From: Nematocida parisii ERTm1
Lineage: Eukaryota > Microsporidia
Length of the DNA: 64,000 bases
NCBI RefSeq assembly: GCF_000250985.1
Contig: NW_013524647.1
Coordinates: 124,001-188,000, forward strand
Direction: 5' to 3'
A program made the translations under genes and the position numbers. The notes under the pieces were generated by a model that did no database searches, had not been told where the DNA came from, and saw nothing but the letters and a program-made list of their open reading frames with translations. Below, piece by piece: positions 18,015 to 27,839 of the stretch. The stretch's first letter is position 1. Each line of letters begins with the position of its first letter.

Positions 18015-20933
18015 CTATAAGGAAACGTGTGATAGAACTCTTGAAAAAATAGTATTGTCATTCTTCGTGTATTTCCGCATTTTTTTAATATAGGACTGAA
18101 TAATTGCAGAGTTCGGTGCCTTGTCATATAAAGTATACAGCAGAGCTGAAACAAGACGGGGCTCGCCAAGCGCTAGAACAGTGTGGGGAAGAGTTTTTGG
18201 AACACCCGTATCCCGTGTGGCTTTGATTGCTGATCGAATAGCCATGTCTGCATATGCATATTCAGCTGGCTGATATTCGTTAGGCTTGCTCTGCTCTTGG
18301 CTGGTGCTTAAAGAATCATTTCTATTTTTTATTATACTATGTGGTGCATAGAATGAATGATTTGCCGTTTGGATCTGCCCAGAAAGAAAGAGGGCTCTGT
18401 ATATCTGGTTTATAAAAAGACCTTTTTCATTTACAGAAACAGAAGAAAGATCCAAGTCCATATATGCCTTTTTACTGCCAGGGTTCTTAACATCATGCCC
18501 ATTTAATCCCAAAAGGGCTAAGTACCGAATGGTATTGCTGCTGTATGGGTTATGCAATTCTGTCAGGCACAGAAGATCTTTTTCTTCTGGAGCATCCTTG
18601 CCCATGATTAATTTAGTATTTTCCTTTATGCCTTTATATATAAAGTGATAAAAGTAGTATAATTCAGCAATATTGCGGCTGTCACAAGTATACAGGACAG
18701 AAGACAAACACTGGTTGACACTTGCGCCAGTATTTCCAGTAACAGAAAGAACTGTACTAAGAAGCTCTGTGCAGTCTAACTCAAGGGGCTTTCCAACAAT
18801 ACAGAGTATTTTAAAGAAATACCCAAACTCCTTGCTTTCTTTAAGGAAAGAAATATTTGGAGATCTTTTAATATTGGATAGAACTAGGTTGTATATTATG
18901 GATATCTTTTTGTTAATCTCAGGATTATTTAGCGTTGAGTGCTCTGTGTAATATTGCACAATCATTGCACCAATTAGACTGTAGAGAATGTTTGTGTTTT
19001 TGTACTCTAAAAACACATCTTCTGTTATAATGTCCTTTTGCAGAATTCCCTTATATAGTTTGTTGCTATTTTGAACTAAGTTATATACGGTTTCCAGCTC
19101 TCCTTTATTTGTAAGAATGGAAATAAACGGATAAAGATTGCCACCAATAGAATTAGCTAGTTTATGGAGTATAGATGCACTGAAAAATCCTCGAATAAAT
19201 TCTAGCACATTCCTTGGAATGCTTTCTGTATTCTTACTTACCACCCTAAACACGATATTTAGAACATAGCTAGTGTTAATTGCGCTTTTAATCTGTTCAG
19301 GCAGCTGCAGTATAATTGAAAAAAGCATCTGTATTGATTCCAGAAGGATATTCTTGTCTGCGTGCAATTCTGAAGTGCAAATAGCACTATATGGGCTATT
19401 TAGGTCGTATAGCTTAACAGCAGGGACTTCCGCATATAGCATGCTATCCTGCACAACATACATGCTGAGCGTTCTTAGGATTGTGCCAAGCGCAGTGGTG
19501 CTATGGCTTAAAAGGCTGTTTTTATTATTCAGATTTTTATAATATCCACTATCAGCCTGGCCATCACTAATCAGCTGGCAGAAAATAGTTAGATACGTAT
19601 ATATTACGAGAGGATTTGAGAAATTTGGTATTATGCTGTTGTATACCTCAACTATACTATTTCCTATATACTTTTCAATGGACACTGTGCTATTTAGAGA
19701 CATGCGCACAGTGCTCATGGTAGGCTTCATGTGCATCTCATTCATGTCAGTAAATACACTCTCAATCCCTGCGTCACTTCTTGTGCTTAGATCGCCCTCA
19801 ACAGACACGCCCTCTACGCCATCTGATGAATTGTCTGTATATGTTTTTAGTATGATGTTTAAGAAATCCATTACCACGATAAGACTAGACATTTCTGCCT
19901 CGTTCCCATCCTCGCCTATTTCAATTTCCAGAGACTCAAGTATCTCAACTAACAACCTAATCTGCTCAGGATTCTTTACAACATATCGAATAAAGGGAAC
20001 CAAGTTGCTATTATCTATATTAATATGGGAATAGTTAATAGTTTGAATGTCACTTTCAATTAGAATGTTCATAACTTCTACTCGAATCTTACTAGGCACA
20101 TTATCCTTTTCAAGTATTCGCACCATAATTCCAACACAGTCATCGTCTAAAACCTCATATATTACATCTTTACTTTTGAAAATATCCTTTCTCTTTCTCA
20201 TCTGTATGTATTGGAACAGAATTCGAAGTACCAGATGGTATATTTCTAGCATCTCGCTTTTAATGTCTATATTGTCTATAAGAATAAGCTGCCTCAGCAC
20301 ATTTCTAATGTCTACAGTTGGATATACGTTATTTAAAAGAACATCCTCAATGTATTTTAGATTATTTACCTCAAGTATTGTGTTTAGTGCCAATATTAGG
20401 TCATTGTCTGTTTCGCACTGCGCTATTGGAAGAATGTTTTCCACTTTTGTTTCTACAATTTTATCCACACTCTCAAGTATAAACCTGTCAAGAGCGCTTT
20501 CACAGTTTGTGATTGTTTTTTTAATCAGCATCTTGTTCTTTAGAATCCGTACGGCTTCTATCATTCCCTGCGTGTGCTGGTTTGTAACAATATATATGTA
20601 TATGGCCTCTACAAGAATTTCCTTGGAGGAAAGCTGGGAAATTGTTGGCTTTATGTTGTGCTGTAATGCACTTAGAGGAATGTCTATGTCTATTTTTGGA
20701 TCAAGTATGCGAACCAGTAGAAGTGCCCGTGCTATGTCCATTCCGACTGCATGTCTATCAATTATCAGATATTCTGAGGCAGCTTCCATTTGATACACCT
20801 CCCCGTATATCCTTTTTACATTGTCTCTAATGCTCTCTAAGCCGCCTGCTGCAGGCTTCTCACCAGAAAGAATATCTTTCTCCAATCTTGCTGCTATATT
20901 ATTTACCTCTCCTCTCAGTTCATAGAGCTTCAT
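18015..20933 (-). CDS. Large helical protein of unknown function
   Basis: A 972-residue protein starting MKLYELRGEVNNIAARLEKD. A TTG-initiated extension of 12 hydrophobic residues was rejected because the ATG gives a normal cytosolic N-terminus. The whole length is leucine- and isoleucine-rich amphipathic helix, with many 35-45 residue helix pairs such as RNVLRQLILIDNIDIKSEMLEIYHLVL split by short loops, consistent with an armadillo/HEAT-like solenoid. A low-complexity acidic insert sits near residues 365-400. There are no membrane segments and no catalytic motif. Candidates by shape include a vesicle tether, nucleoporin or HEAT scaffold, but I cannot choose among them. It is followed downstream by the MITE-like element. 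Confidence 0.7.
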   Translation of the reverse strand: MKLYELRGEVNNIAARLEKDILSGEKPAAGGLESIRDNVKRIYGEVYQMEAASEYLIIDRHAVGMDIARALLLVRILDPKIDIDIPLSALQHNIKPTISQLSSKEILVEAIYIYIVTNQHTQGMIEAVRILKNKMLIKKTITNCESALDRFILESVDKIVETKVENILPIAQCETDNDLILALNTILEVNNLKYIEDVLLNNVYPTVDIRNVLRQLILIDNIDIKSEMLEIYHLVLRILFQYIQMRKRKDIFKSKDVIYEVLDDDCVGIMVRILEKDNVPSKIRVEVMNILIESDIQTINYSHINIDNSNLVPFIRYVVKNPEQIRLLVEILESLEIEIGEDGNEAEMSSLIVVMDFLNIILKTYTDNSSDGVEGVSVEGDLSTRSDAGIESVFTDMNEMHMKPTMSTVRMSLNSTVSIEKYIGNSIVEVYNSIIPNFSNPLVIYTYLTIFCQLISDGQADSGYYKNLNNKNSLLSHSTTALGTILRTLSMYVVQDSMLYAEVPAVKLYDLNSPYSAICTSELHADKNILLESIQMLFSIILQLPEQIKSAINTSYVLNIVFRVVSKNTESIPRNVLEFIRGFFSASILHKLANSIGGNLYPFISILTNKGELETVYNLVQNSNKLYKGILQKDIITEDVFLEYKNTNILYSLIGAMIVQYYTEHSTLNNPEINKKISIIYNLVLSNIKRSPNISFLKESKEFGYFFKILCIVGKPLELDCTELLSTVLSVTGNTGASVNQCLSSVLYTCDSRNIAELYYFYHFIYKGIKENTKLIMGKDAPEEKDLLCLTELHNPYSSNTIRYLALLGLNGHDVKNPGSKKAYMDLDLSSVSVNEKGLFINQIYRALFLSGQIQTANHSFYAPHSIIKNRNDSLSTSQEQSKPNEYQPAEYAYADMAIRSAIKATRDTGVPKTLPHTVLALGEPRLVSALLYTLYDKAPNSAIIQSYIKKMRKYTKNDNTIFSRVLSHVSL

Positions 20934-21741
20934 GATAGAAAAAAACAAAAAGAGAATAAATAAGCACAAAGCATGCGAACTGCCTTATATTCAGAAAACT
21001 CTACATAAACTGTATACTAAACACAAATTCACCATAAATACAAGGCATTGGCACATGCACTAAATACTTAAGGTATAACTTAAAATATCCTAAATTATGC
21101 TACCCATGAATAAACAGTTATGTAAGCTCTCTCTTGCTTTTAAAGAAAAAGCAACAACTTACATAATTTAAAAGAAGAGAAATATTTAGGAACAAAACCA
21201 TCTCTATTCTCAAAATATCATGGCATTTTTATATGGATAATATATTTAAATCAAATAGCCAAACTGGTTTCTATCAAAGATAGATATTTTAAAAGCATAA
21301 CTTATTTTAGTATTGCAAATACACATATGGTAGTTCATATCACTTTAATGAAAGATGAGCTATGCGTCAATTGAATAATCAATGTCTCATCAGAGAATTT
21401 CCTCTTTTTATATTCTCGGGCTATTTAATACTGGTTAACTTTTATTTCCTTTTCTTTTTAATTCTTTATGGTATACACTGGATTTTTCTAAAACTTTATA
21501 GTTTATTTAAAATATGCATATAGTAACATATGCCATTGCCTATTAATACATCTATTTAACGGATGCTTAAGCACGCATATATTTTTGACAATGTTCTAAT
21601 ACATTTTATACTAAATTAAAGTTTCTAATTGTATACTAGCTGGGCCGTTAAATTCTTTTAGTATTCTTTAAAGTGTCTGCTTACATATGCACTGGCCTGC
21701 AAGTATTTTATTTAAACACTTTTTCTTTTACATTTCTGATG
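20934..21741. other. AT-rich spacer with a strong hairpin
   Basis: About 800 bp with no gene. The one notable structure is a long hairpin at 21118-21166 (listed separately). The rest is A/T-rich without recognised motifs. Confidence 0.5.
21118..21166. repeat. Long hairpin in spacer
   Basis: TTATGTAAG (21118-21126) pairs with CTTACATAA (21158-21166). The inner TTGCTTTT (21134-21141) pairs with AAAAGCAA (21147-21154). This gives 17 base pairs, an asymmetric internal loop (seven and three bases) and a five-base apical loop. It lies about 185 bp upstream of the 972-residue protein. It could be a decayed inverted-repeat element or an RNA hairpin. Confidence 0.45.
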
Positions 21742-22194
21742 TTATTCCATCACAAGTCTCATACGCTTTATCCTAAGCTTGGGAGTGAGCAGCGGCATGG
21801 ATGATGTGTCGCGCAGTGAATAGTTCATTCTTCTAAGTGCACAGTATATAGCGTTTAAACACACAACCTTTCCTGTTTTCTCCTGAAGAAGGCGGGCTAG
21901 TTCCGGCAGCGAAAGTGAGGAGTCATTCATTAGATTCTCCTTTAGAAAAAGCTGGTCCAATTTAGACAGGTGTTTCTGCCGGCCAGACCCTTCCTTCCTA
22001 ACTACAGTGCCGCATTTAAGATATCTGCTCACAACCCTCTTCACAGTGGAATATACAGCAGGAAGAGTTCTTGCTATCTCTATGCGCGACTTTCCGGCTT
22101 TAAACAGCGCGATTATCTGATGTCTTCTGGCCTCTTCGGAGTATACGTGTTTTTTATTGCACACGGTCTGTTTTTTCTCTCTTTTTAACACCAT
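21742..22194 (-). CDS. Transposase-type helix-turn-helix protein (no catalytic domain)
   Basis: A 150-residue basic protein resembling only the N-terminal paired-like DNA-binding region of Tc1/mariner transposases. A first helix-turn-helix is about residues 20-60 (RRHQIIALFKAGKSRIEIAR), a linker GSGRQKHLSK follows, and a second helical unit is about residues 75-130 (LSLPELARLLQEKTG). The frame ends soon after RIKRMRLVME, with no DDE/D catalytic domain. No continuation is obvious in the 3' spacer. It is either a truncated transposon remnant or a domesticated DNA-binding protein. The intact frame and clear ATG favour a functional or recently functional gene. Confidence 0.65.
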   Translation of the reverse strand: MVLKREKKQTVCNKKHVYSEEARRHQIIALFKAGKSRIEIARTLPAVYSTVKRVVSRYLKCGTVVRKEGSGRQKHLSKLDQLFLKENLMNDSSLSLPELARLLQEKTGKVVCLNAIYCALRRMNYSLRDTSSMPLLTPKLRIKRMRLVME

Positions 22195-22903
22195 GGTGCT
22201 CTAAATTTTTATTATAGATAAAGGCAAAGCGCCATTTTGATTTTATGAATACAAGATTCTCACACTGTTGACCGGCCATGAATATACTATTTAAGAGCAA
22301 ACAAACTAAAAATTCAATAATATGCCAGAATATACTAGTGCACTCAAATATAATAATGCATTACAGTATACACTGATATATTTCCTGTTTCTATAAATAT
22401 TCAGTGTTAATGCAGACGCTAGAGGGTATTTATACTGCCGATTTTTATGGCAGAGTATGAGACGAGCATAAAAGTTCTATATAAGCATAAATCAACAAGT
22501 ACTGTGCAATATAGATTTAAATTAGTTATGCTTTAAGGAGATCTGAAATTGCTTTTCGGGCTGTTAAATTCCAAAATAGATAATTCTACCTTAAATACTG
22601 ACAATACACGTACATAGCCCATGTACAAAATAATATTAATTAAAACCCAGCTAGATATTTCTGCAAGTCCGCCCTAGTGCTTAAATCTGCACTTTACATA
22701 AAGAAAACTAGCAAAAAGTGCAAAACTAAGAAATATACAAAATTTTCTTTCTGGTTAGTATATTCATTAGCTATTCTTGAATAATGTTGCCGGCTAGTTG
22801 AGCAGCGCGTATGTACTTGGTTTCCGTTATAAATAATACTTTTTAGCTAGAATTTATAAAATTTGCTAGTAAGTAAATATTTTCATTTTTATTTTATCCC
22901 TGC
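22195..22903. other. AT-rich spacer upstream of eL36
   Basis: About 700 bp between the helix-turn-helix gene and eL36. A TTTTCGGGCTGTTAAATTCC stretch near 22553 resembles, but does not match, the recurrent AACCCGAA motif. Nothing else is supported. Confidence 0.45.
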
Positions 22904-23263
22904 ATGAAGATAAATCCAAATACAGTACAGCCAATAGAAGGTAAACCATACGGAAACGGCACCATCTTCGGAAAGGAGAGAGGTCACAACACCACCAAAA
23001 TTATTTCTAGATCCGAGCACAAGAGAATCATTAAACAGAACCCATCCGAGTTTGCCAAAATAGCCATGGAAAAGTCAGCACTAGCTAGAAACATAGCAAA
23101 GGAGATCTGCGGACTGGCCCCATACGAAAAGAAGGCCATAGACTTTGGAAGAAGAGGAGAAGAAAAGAAGATGAGAAAATTCTTAAAGAAGAGACTGGGA
23201 AGCTTAAAGAGTGCCAAGATCAGACAAGAGAGATTATTATCTGAAATGAGACATATGAATTAA
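22904..23263 (+). CDS. RPL36: 60S ribosomal protein eL36
   Basis: A 119-residue large-subunit protein. The diagnostic eL36 segment EICGLAPYEKKAIDFGRRG is followed by KKMRKFLKKRLGSLKSAKIRQERL, as in the family. The N-terminal part (about residues 1-45) is longer and more divergent than in yeast. The reading frame is continuous from ATG to stop, so no 5' intron is needed, although ribosomal protein genes are the usual place for introns in microsporidia. It converges on LCB1, with about 150 bp between the two stop codons. Confidence 0.92.
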   Translation: MKINPNTVQPIEGKPYGNGTIFGKERGHNTTKIISRSEHKRIIKQNPSEFAKIAMEKSALARNIAKEICGLAPYEKKAIDFGRRGEEKKMRKFLKKRLGSLKSAKIRQERLLSEMRHMN

Positions 23264-23412
23264 TAAAGAGACTCTAATCTAACGATCATTTAGCATTCTG
23301 TGGTAGAAAAGCCTGGATATTCGCTGTTAACAAAAAAGCTTCTTATATGTTTTATTTAAAGCAAATGGATTAATTACAAGAAAAAGTATACATGACCAGT
23401 AATTCAATGCCA

Positions 23413-24960
23413 TCAAACAGTATCTTGGTAAGATGAAAGTGCATTGGTGTAAGCCTCTGTAATGATTGTGTAAACGGTTTTAGCAAGCGAAGAGACATCG
23501 CTCAGCTGGAATGCATTGTGAAACACAAATAAAACTGAGGGATTGGGATATTCTGAGAGCCGAGCATAAATGCCTTCATTTATTAGGCCGGTGTGAATTT
23601 CTGAAAAAACAGTTGATGGGTCTGGGTGGTCATCTTGCAGAATTATTCTAGCAATTGGTGTAAATTGGTCTGTTTTTGCTCTAAATGGAATTGTTTTAGA
23701 AAGCCGGTTGAACTCAGACTGAAATCTTTTAGCAGCATCTTGGTTAATTAGAGAGTTTTTCTCTCGAAGAACGTTTGAAACAAACTTTGGGGATTTGATG
23801 GTTTTCTTGGCTGGATAGTCAATAGCAGGCGTGTACTGGGACTCTTCTGATGATGATTCAGACACAGACTGCGTTACGAAGCCAATCTGAGACTCTTCCC
23901 ACTCAATTACAGAGGTCATGTTAAGAAGAGCAGCCTGTGACAGATACGCGGGCAATGAGGCAGAGAAGCAATAGGCCAAACTACTAAGCCTTTGTAGATC
24001 CGATGCCTCTTTCGAACCAACGCAGAATCCGCCAGCCGATCCAAATCCAGTTGAGAGAGAACCAATTCGTAAATCAACTTGTAGTGGATTTGCACCAAAG
24101 AACCCAACAGCTCCAGTGCTTCCCAGCATGGGCAGACTAACTGACTCATCAAGAATCAAAAATGCCTTGTGGTGTGAGCGTGCCTTGACTATAGCAGCAA
24201 TGTCGGCAGTTTCTCCAGTCTCTTCAAAGACTCCTTCAGTAATGATGAACTTCTTATTCTTGAGAGAGCCCTCCATGGCCAGCTTAAGATTCAAGTCAGA
24301 GGTAGAGGAGTAAGAAATTGCTTTGGCCTTGGATGAATAAATACCCCGCCGTATACTAATAGATGATCTGTGGTCATATAAAATCACATCGTCTCTTTTA
24401 CAAAAGCACTTTATAACACTTGCTATTGCAAGCAAAGAGTGCGCATACAGCACGGCTCCCTCCACACCCAGTGACTCGGCCAGCATTTTTTCCAGCTCCA
24501 AATGAATATCAATAGTACCATAGAAGCCTCTTGGTCCACAGGTCCCTACGCCATATTCTTCAATGATATCTGAGAGTACCTTTAGCTTTTCCTTTTTTTG
24601 CTGTGCTGTTTCAATTGGCAAAGGATTATCCTCTGGCACTTTAACAGTGCTGCTGAAAAGAAATGGATTAAAGGTAGACAGAATATACTTAGGGTCCTTG
24701 CACTTGTCTGGCACATTGATGCCTTCTGACATGCCTAGCTCCTTCGGCTCCCATTCATCAATCAACTGCTCTGCCTCTTCTGGCGAAAGAATAACATCAT
24801 TTGACGATTTCTTTCGATTAAATGCATATCTTAGCACTATTCCAAGCAGCAGTATTTCGATTAATATTCGAACAGGACTGCTCTGATACGGATCTTTAAT
24901 CATCTTCCACACATCCTGAATAAACATAAATGCAGATGTAAACAAATACAAATTATACAT
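23413..24960 (-). CDS. LCB1: Serine palmitoyltransferase subunit 1 (LCB1)
   Basis: A 515-residue PLP-fold protein. With LCB2 it condenses serine and palmitoyl-CoA in the first step of sphingolipid synthesis at the endoplasmic reticulum. One membrane segment lies near residues 30-48 (RILIEILLLGIVLRYAF). The aminotransferase fold follows: GPRGFYGTIDIHLELE, then YDHRSSISIRRG and LDESVSLPMLGSTGAVGFFG. Where LCB2 has the PLP-binding lysine, this protein has GSLSTGFGSAGGFC, the lysine-free LCB1 signature. An acidic, serine-rich insertion lies near residues 355-375. The partner LCB2 is not in the window. The start is the ATG at 24960, preceded in frame by a stop. Confidence 0.92.
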   Translation of the reverse strand: MYNLYLFTSAFMFIQDVWKMIKDPYQSSPVRILIEILLLGIVLRYAFNRKKSSNDVILSPEEAEQLIDEWEPKELGMSEGINVPDKCKDPKYILSTFNPFLFSSTVKVPEDNPLPIETAQQKKEKLKVLSDIIEEYGVGTCGPRGFYGTIDIHLELEKMLAESLGVEGAVLYAHSLLAIASVIKCFCKRDDVILYDHRSSISIRRGIYSSKAKAISYSSTSDLNLKLAMEGSLKNKKFIITEGVFEETGETADIAAIVKARSHHKAFLILDESVSLPMLGSTGAVGFFGANPLQVDLRIGSLSTGFGSAGGFCVGSKEASDLQRLSSLAYCFSASLPAYLSQAALLNMTSVIEWEESQIGFVTQSVSESSSEESQYTPAIDYPAKKTIKSPKFVSNVLREKNSLINQDAAKRFQSEFNRLSKTIPFRAKTDQFTPIARIILQDDHPDPSTVFSEIHTGLINEGIYARLSEYPNPSVLFVFHNAFQLSDVSSLAKTVYTIITEAYTNALSSYQDTV

Positions 24961-25486
24961 TTCTTAAATAGAATGGCCCATCCTGTCTCTGGTTAAAGAA
25001 TGCCAAGCACCATCCAAAACAATAGAGCAAACTCATCGTAGAATCCTACTGCACGGGTTACCAGCGCTTTGTATTAAAGAAATAGGCAACAGCTACCGAG
25101 TCCACGGCAGACCAGGCCAACTGCACATAGCAGACCAGATTCTAGACTGGGTGTAATTATTAGGTATTAATGTATGCTACTCCTTTTTGTTTATTTTTAT
25201 TCTAGTTATATAAAGATCCTTTTTATATTAAATGTTCAAGTTATTAGTAAAAAGATTAATAGATGTGTGGTAAACAAAAAAAGCAAAAACAGTTACAACG
25301 AGCATGTGTTGGTACAGCCCATAGATTGTGACTGTGGTTTAGCAAAGTAAATAATATCTGATAAAATTATATTCTGACAAGAAAAATAAGCCTATGCAGG
25401 TGAAATTATTGCACTGGAAGGTTGCTATAGAACAGCACAGCATATTAACAGCAGTTAATAGTGTAATCTTAGTTTATTTCGAATTC
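24961..25486. other. Spacer upstream of LCB1, with GC-richer island
   Basis: About 526 bp. The first 190 bp are GC-richer than other spacers and can fold (candidate RNA listed separately). The rest is AT-rich with no frame of interest. Confidence 0.5.
24977..25151. ncRNA. Candidate structured RNA next to LCB1
   Basis: A 175-nt island of near-balanced base composition. CCCA...GTCT (24977-24980 and 24985-24988) pairs with AGACTGGG (25144-25151), leaving a four-base bulge, so the ends can close a stem. Internal hairpins include CTGC-ACATA-GCAG and CCAG...CTGG near the 3' side. Frames through it contain stops, including one two codons before the LCB1 ATG, so it is not an LCB1 extension. Size and end-pairing are reminiscent of RNase P, MRP or SRP RNA, but I found none of their conserved cores. 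Confidence 0.3.
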
Positions 25487-26584
25487 TTACAGATAATAGT
25501 AAAAAGACTTTTCTCTATAGTTCATTTCAGATGGATCTATAAAGTAAAGATCCTCTTGCTGCATATCTGTAAGAGAAGATGGCTCTTCTTTAGACTGTTC
25601 ATAGTTCTTTTTTGTCTTGTAAGACTCAACAGCTTTTCTGAGTATTGTCACTTTGTCAGTGGCCTTTACTGCATTCCAAAAGGCGGTGTTGTCTACGTTT
25701 AAAAAAGCCAGCTTTACTGCTAAGACATTATCCTCATTCATGTTCTCCCACTTACCAAGCCCAAACGACTGGTCATCAAACTCACCGCTGAAAACAGAGT
25801 ATTTTAACTTGAAGTCACTGTCAATCTTGTCATAGTCAATTGTTTCTATGTCTATTCTGACCTTGCACCTCTTAGAAATACCTTTTTGTGTCCATGTGAT
25901 ACTAACTGCGCTAGGTGAGTTGACTGTGCTATTCTCTGGCTGTCTTTTTCTGAGAGTTCCTTCATTCATTTTTTTCATGCGAACAACTCTTCTTGAGCTA
26001 GTTGATCTATGTAGGTTTCTGAATGAGTCAACTGCCCGCTGAACAATACCCTTCTTTCCATAAAGAAGAGTAGGATTCAGGGCAGTAAGCTTCCATGCAA
26101 GCTTGTTGACCTCAGTTTCATACTCCCATCTGTTTCCTAAATACCTTTCCTGCTGCACATTTGCCCGTGGGTAAACACTGTTGTCCATTTTAAATTTTTC
26201 AGTCATTTTGTCAATGTCTACGTTTTCTATGTCATATTTTATAGAAAACTCCACCTCTTCTATTCCAGTGTCTCCCTTGCCTTCTTCTGACATTTTAGTT
26301 GGATATTTAAAGCACAGCCGGTTTTCTCCACCTACCATCTTTATATGCGGCTGTGATGCCGGCCTATTCACTATTCTCCTGGTTGAGGCTCTTTTTTCTT
26401 TTTTGCTGCTTTTTAAGTCTTTGCTGTCTTCTTCTCTATCTTCATACAGAAGCCCATAATTTGTCTCTTCACTAGACAGCTCATCGTCCTGGCTGTCTAG
26501 AATTCCATTCTTTGAGTTATAATCATATTGTGAAAGTGTTCTTATCTCCCATTCCTTATTTAGTATCTTCTTTTGTCGTCCCAT
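25487..26584 (-). CDS. Protein with two tandem copies of a fungal domain of unknown function
   Basis: A 365-residue protein. After an acidic, lysine-rich N-terminus (1-105), two related domains follow. Copy 1 (about 108-195) contains VYPRANVQQERYLGNRW, then ETEVNKLAWKLTALNP and IVQRAVDSFRNL. Copy 2 (about 227-325) contains KYSVFSGEFDDQSFGLGKW, then EDNVLAVKLAFLNV and ILRKAVESYKTK. I recall the pattern (C/S)VYPRAN, then GNRWxYE, N.LaW.LA.LNP and QRAVDsyRN from a conserved domain of unknown function in many fungal nuclear proteins. Copy 1 is close to it and copy 2 is diverged. No membrane segment. The role is unknown; the charged, Ser/Arg-rich linkers would fit a nuclear regulator. Confidence 0.75.
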   Translation of the reverse strand: MGRQKKILNKEWEIRTLSQYDYNSKNGILDSQDDELSSEETNYGLLYEDREEDSKDLKSSKKEKRASTRRIVNRPASQPHIKMVGGENRLCFKYPTKMSEEGKGDTGIEEVEFSIKYDIENVDIDKMTEKFKMDNSVYPRANVQQERYLGNRWEYETEVNKLAWKLTALNPTLLYGKKGIVQRAVDSFRNLHRSTSSRRVVRMKKMNEGTLRKRQPENSTVNSPSAVSITWTQKGISKRCKVRIDIETIDYDKIDSDFKLKYSVFSGEFDDQSFGLGKWENMNEDNVLAVKLAFLNVDNTAFWNAVKATDKVTILRKAVESYKTKKNYEQSKEEPSSLTDMQQEDLYFIDPSEMNYREKSFYYYL

Positions 26585-27338
26585 CCCCTGTAGTATAACC
26601 CCTGCGTATCCAAAATAAAAAATTTAAAAACGTTAAAACCGCAAGTTCTTTCTAAAATAAATTCTGCCGGTTTCTATTATAAATAAATCACAGCCAATCA
26701 CCACAAAAAGATTTAATTATTCATCACACATATAAAATGACATCTTTTAACGCTCGCCCTAAAACACACTGCATTTCTGTAAATCATTTATATTTACATA
26801 TTAATTATATAATTATGATATAAAACAAATGAGATTCACTTATCTTACTAATCCAGAACAGCTGCGGATACTTTATGCAATTTTACGTATATACACTTTG
26901 TTATGTGCACTTCTCTTATTGCATTAATATAAAAGATATAACCCGAATATTTGGCGTCTTCTCTACATCCTTTAGGCCATTCTAGACTCGGCAGTGGAAA
27001 CATTCCCTTGCACTTTGTCCAATAAGATATACCGCCGCGTAATCAGAGATATTCTAGTCTAATATATGCGCTGCTGTATTTTTTCGAGATTTATGATACA
27101 ATACATCATGCTTCCGCCACTTTGTCACCCAAAGTCTAATTTACTAGAAAGTATTAGCCACACGCCTTTAAATGGTGCTTGCAGGCATCTAAGTATAAAA
27201 TACTCTATTACGATGACAATACACGCCTAAAATAATATTTACATATTATTCTGTTTTTGTTTGTATTGTAACCATAGACCAATTACATTTCATTACAATA
27301 TACACCAACAATATATAACCAAAAATTACAAACAGAAT
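26585..27338. other. Divergent spacer with motif copy and GC-richer patch
   Basis: About 750 bp between two divergent genes. It has a TAACCCGAA copy at 26939-26947, followed by a GC-richer patch to about 27125 that holds no reading frame or clear fold. It could contain regulatory elements for both genes. Confidence 0.45.
26939..26947 (+). promoter_or_regulatory. TAACCCGAA motif copy 3
   Basis: Context GATATAACCCGAATATTTGG, in the spacer between the tandem-domain gene and the AN1 gene. Confidence 0.4.
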
Positions 27339-27806
27339 ATGGAGTCAAGTGAGCCAGCAGTAACCTCAACACATAAAGTAGAAGAGACACAGTCAGTTGT
27401 AAGACAAATATCCATTATAATAGTGCATAACTATGTTGAAAGAACTATTTCAGTGAATGTATCGGAAGGAATACTTGAAGAGATTAAAGGAAAAGCAAAG
27501 GAATTGTTTGGGCTCTCTTGCATTCGGCTAGAGATAGATAAAAAACTGATTACATCTGCAGATCAGATATTTAAGTGCACTAACCCCAAAATAACAATAG
27601 CAGGGATTAAGAATAAGTGTGCTTTGTCCATGTGCAGAAACCGGGTTAACTCTTCAAGTGACTTAGAGTGTAAGTTCTGCTCAAAATCATTCTGTATTAA
27701 GCACTCCATCCCAGAAGGACACTCATGTGAGAACATCTCAGACTGTAAAGATGTAGCAATTAAGAATAATATTAGAAATTTACTGCACGACCGATACAAA
27801 GAGTAA
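27339..27806 (+). CDS. AN1-type zinc-finger protein
   Basis: A 155-residue protein with a C-terminal AN1 zinc finger. The ligands are C94, C99, C111, C114, C119, H122, H128 and C130, matching C-x4-C-x11-C-x2-C-x4-C-x2-H-x5-H-x-C. The N-terminal half (about 22-92) has ubiquitin-like strand spacing (ISIIIVHNYVERTISVNVS, then LFGLSCIRLEIDKKLI). Ubiquitin-like plus AN1 is the layout of the ZFAND4/Cuz1-type group linked to Cdc48 and proteasome stress responses. That functional link is inference. The start MESSEPAV was chosen; an upstream frame would add 26 residues from the AT-rich leader. Confidence 0.8.
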   Translation: MESSEPAVTSTHKVEETQSVVRQISIIIVHNYVERTISVNVSEGILEEIKGKAKELFGLSCIRLEIDKKLITSADQIFKCTNPKITIAGIKNKCALSMCRNRVNSSSDLECKFCSKSFCIKHSIPEGHSCENISDCKDVAIKNNIRNLLHDRYKE

Positions 27807-27839
27807 ACGACCTCTTAAGCAAGACTTTTTTTTCTTTCT

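Noticed and set aside
20047-20793. 248-codon plus-strand frame
   Set aside because: Antisense to the large helical protein; no independent start context or domain.
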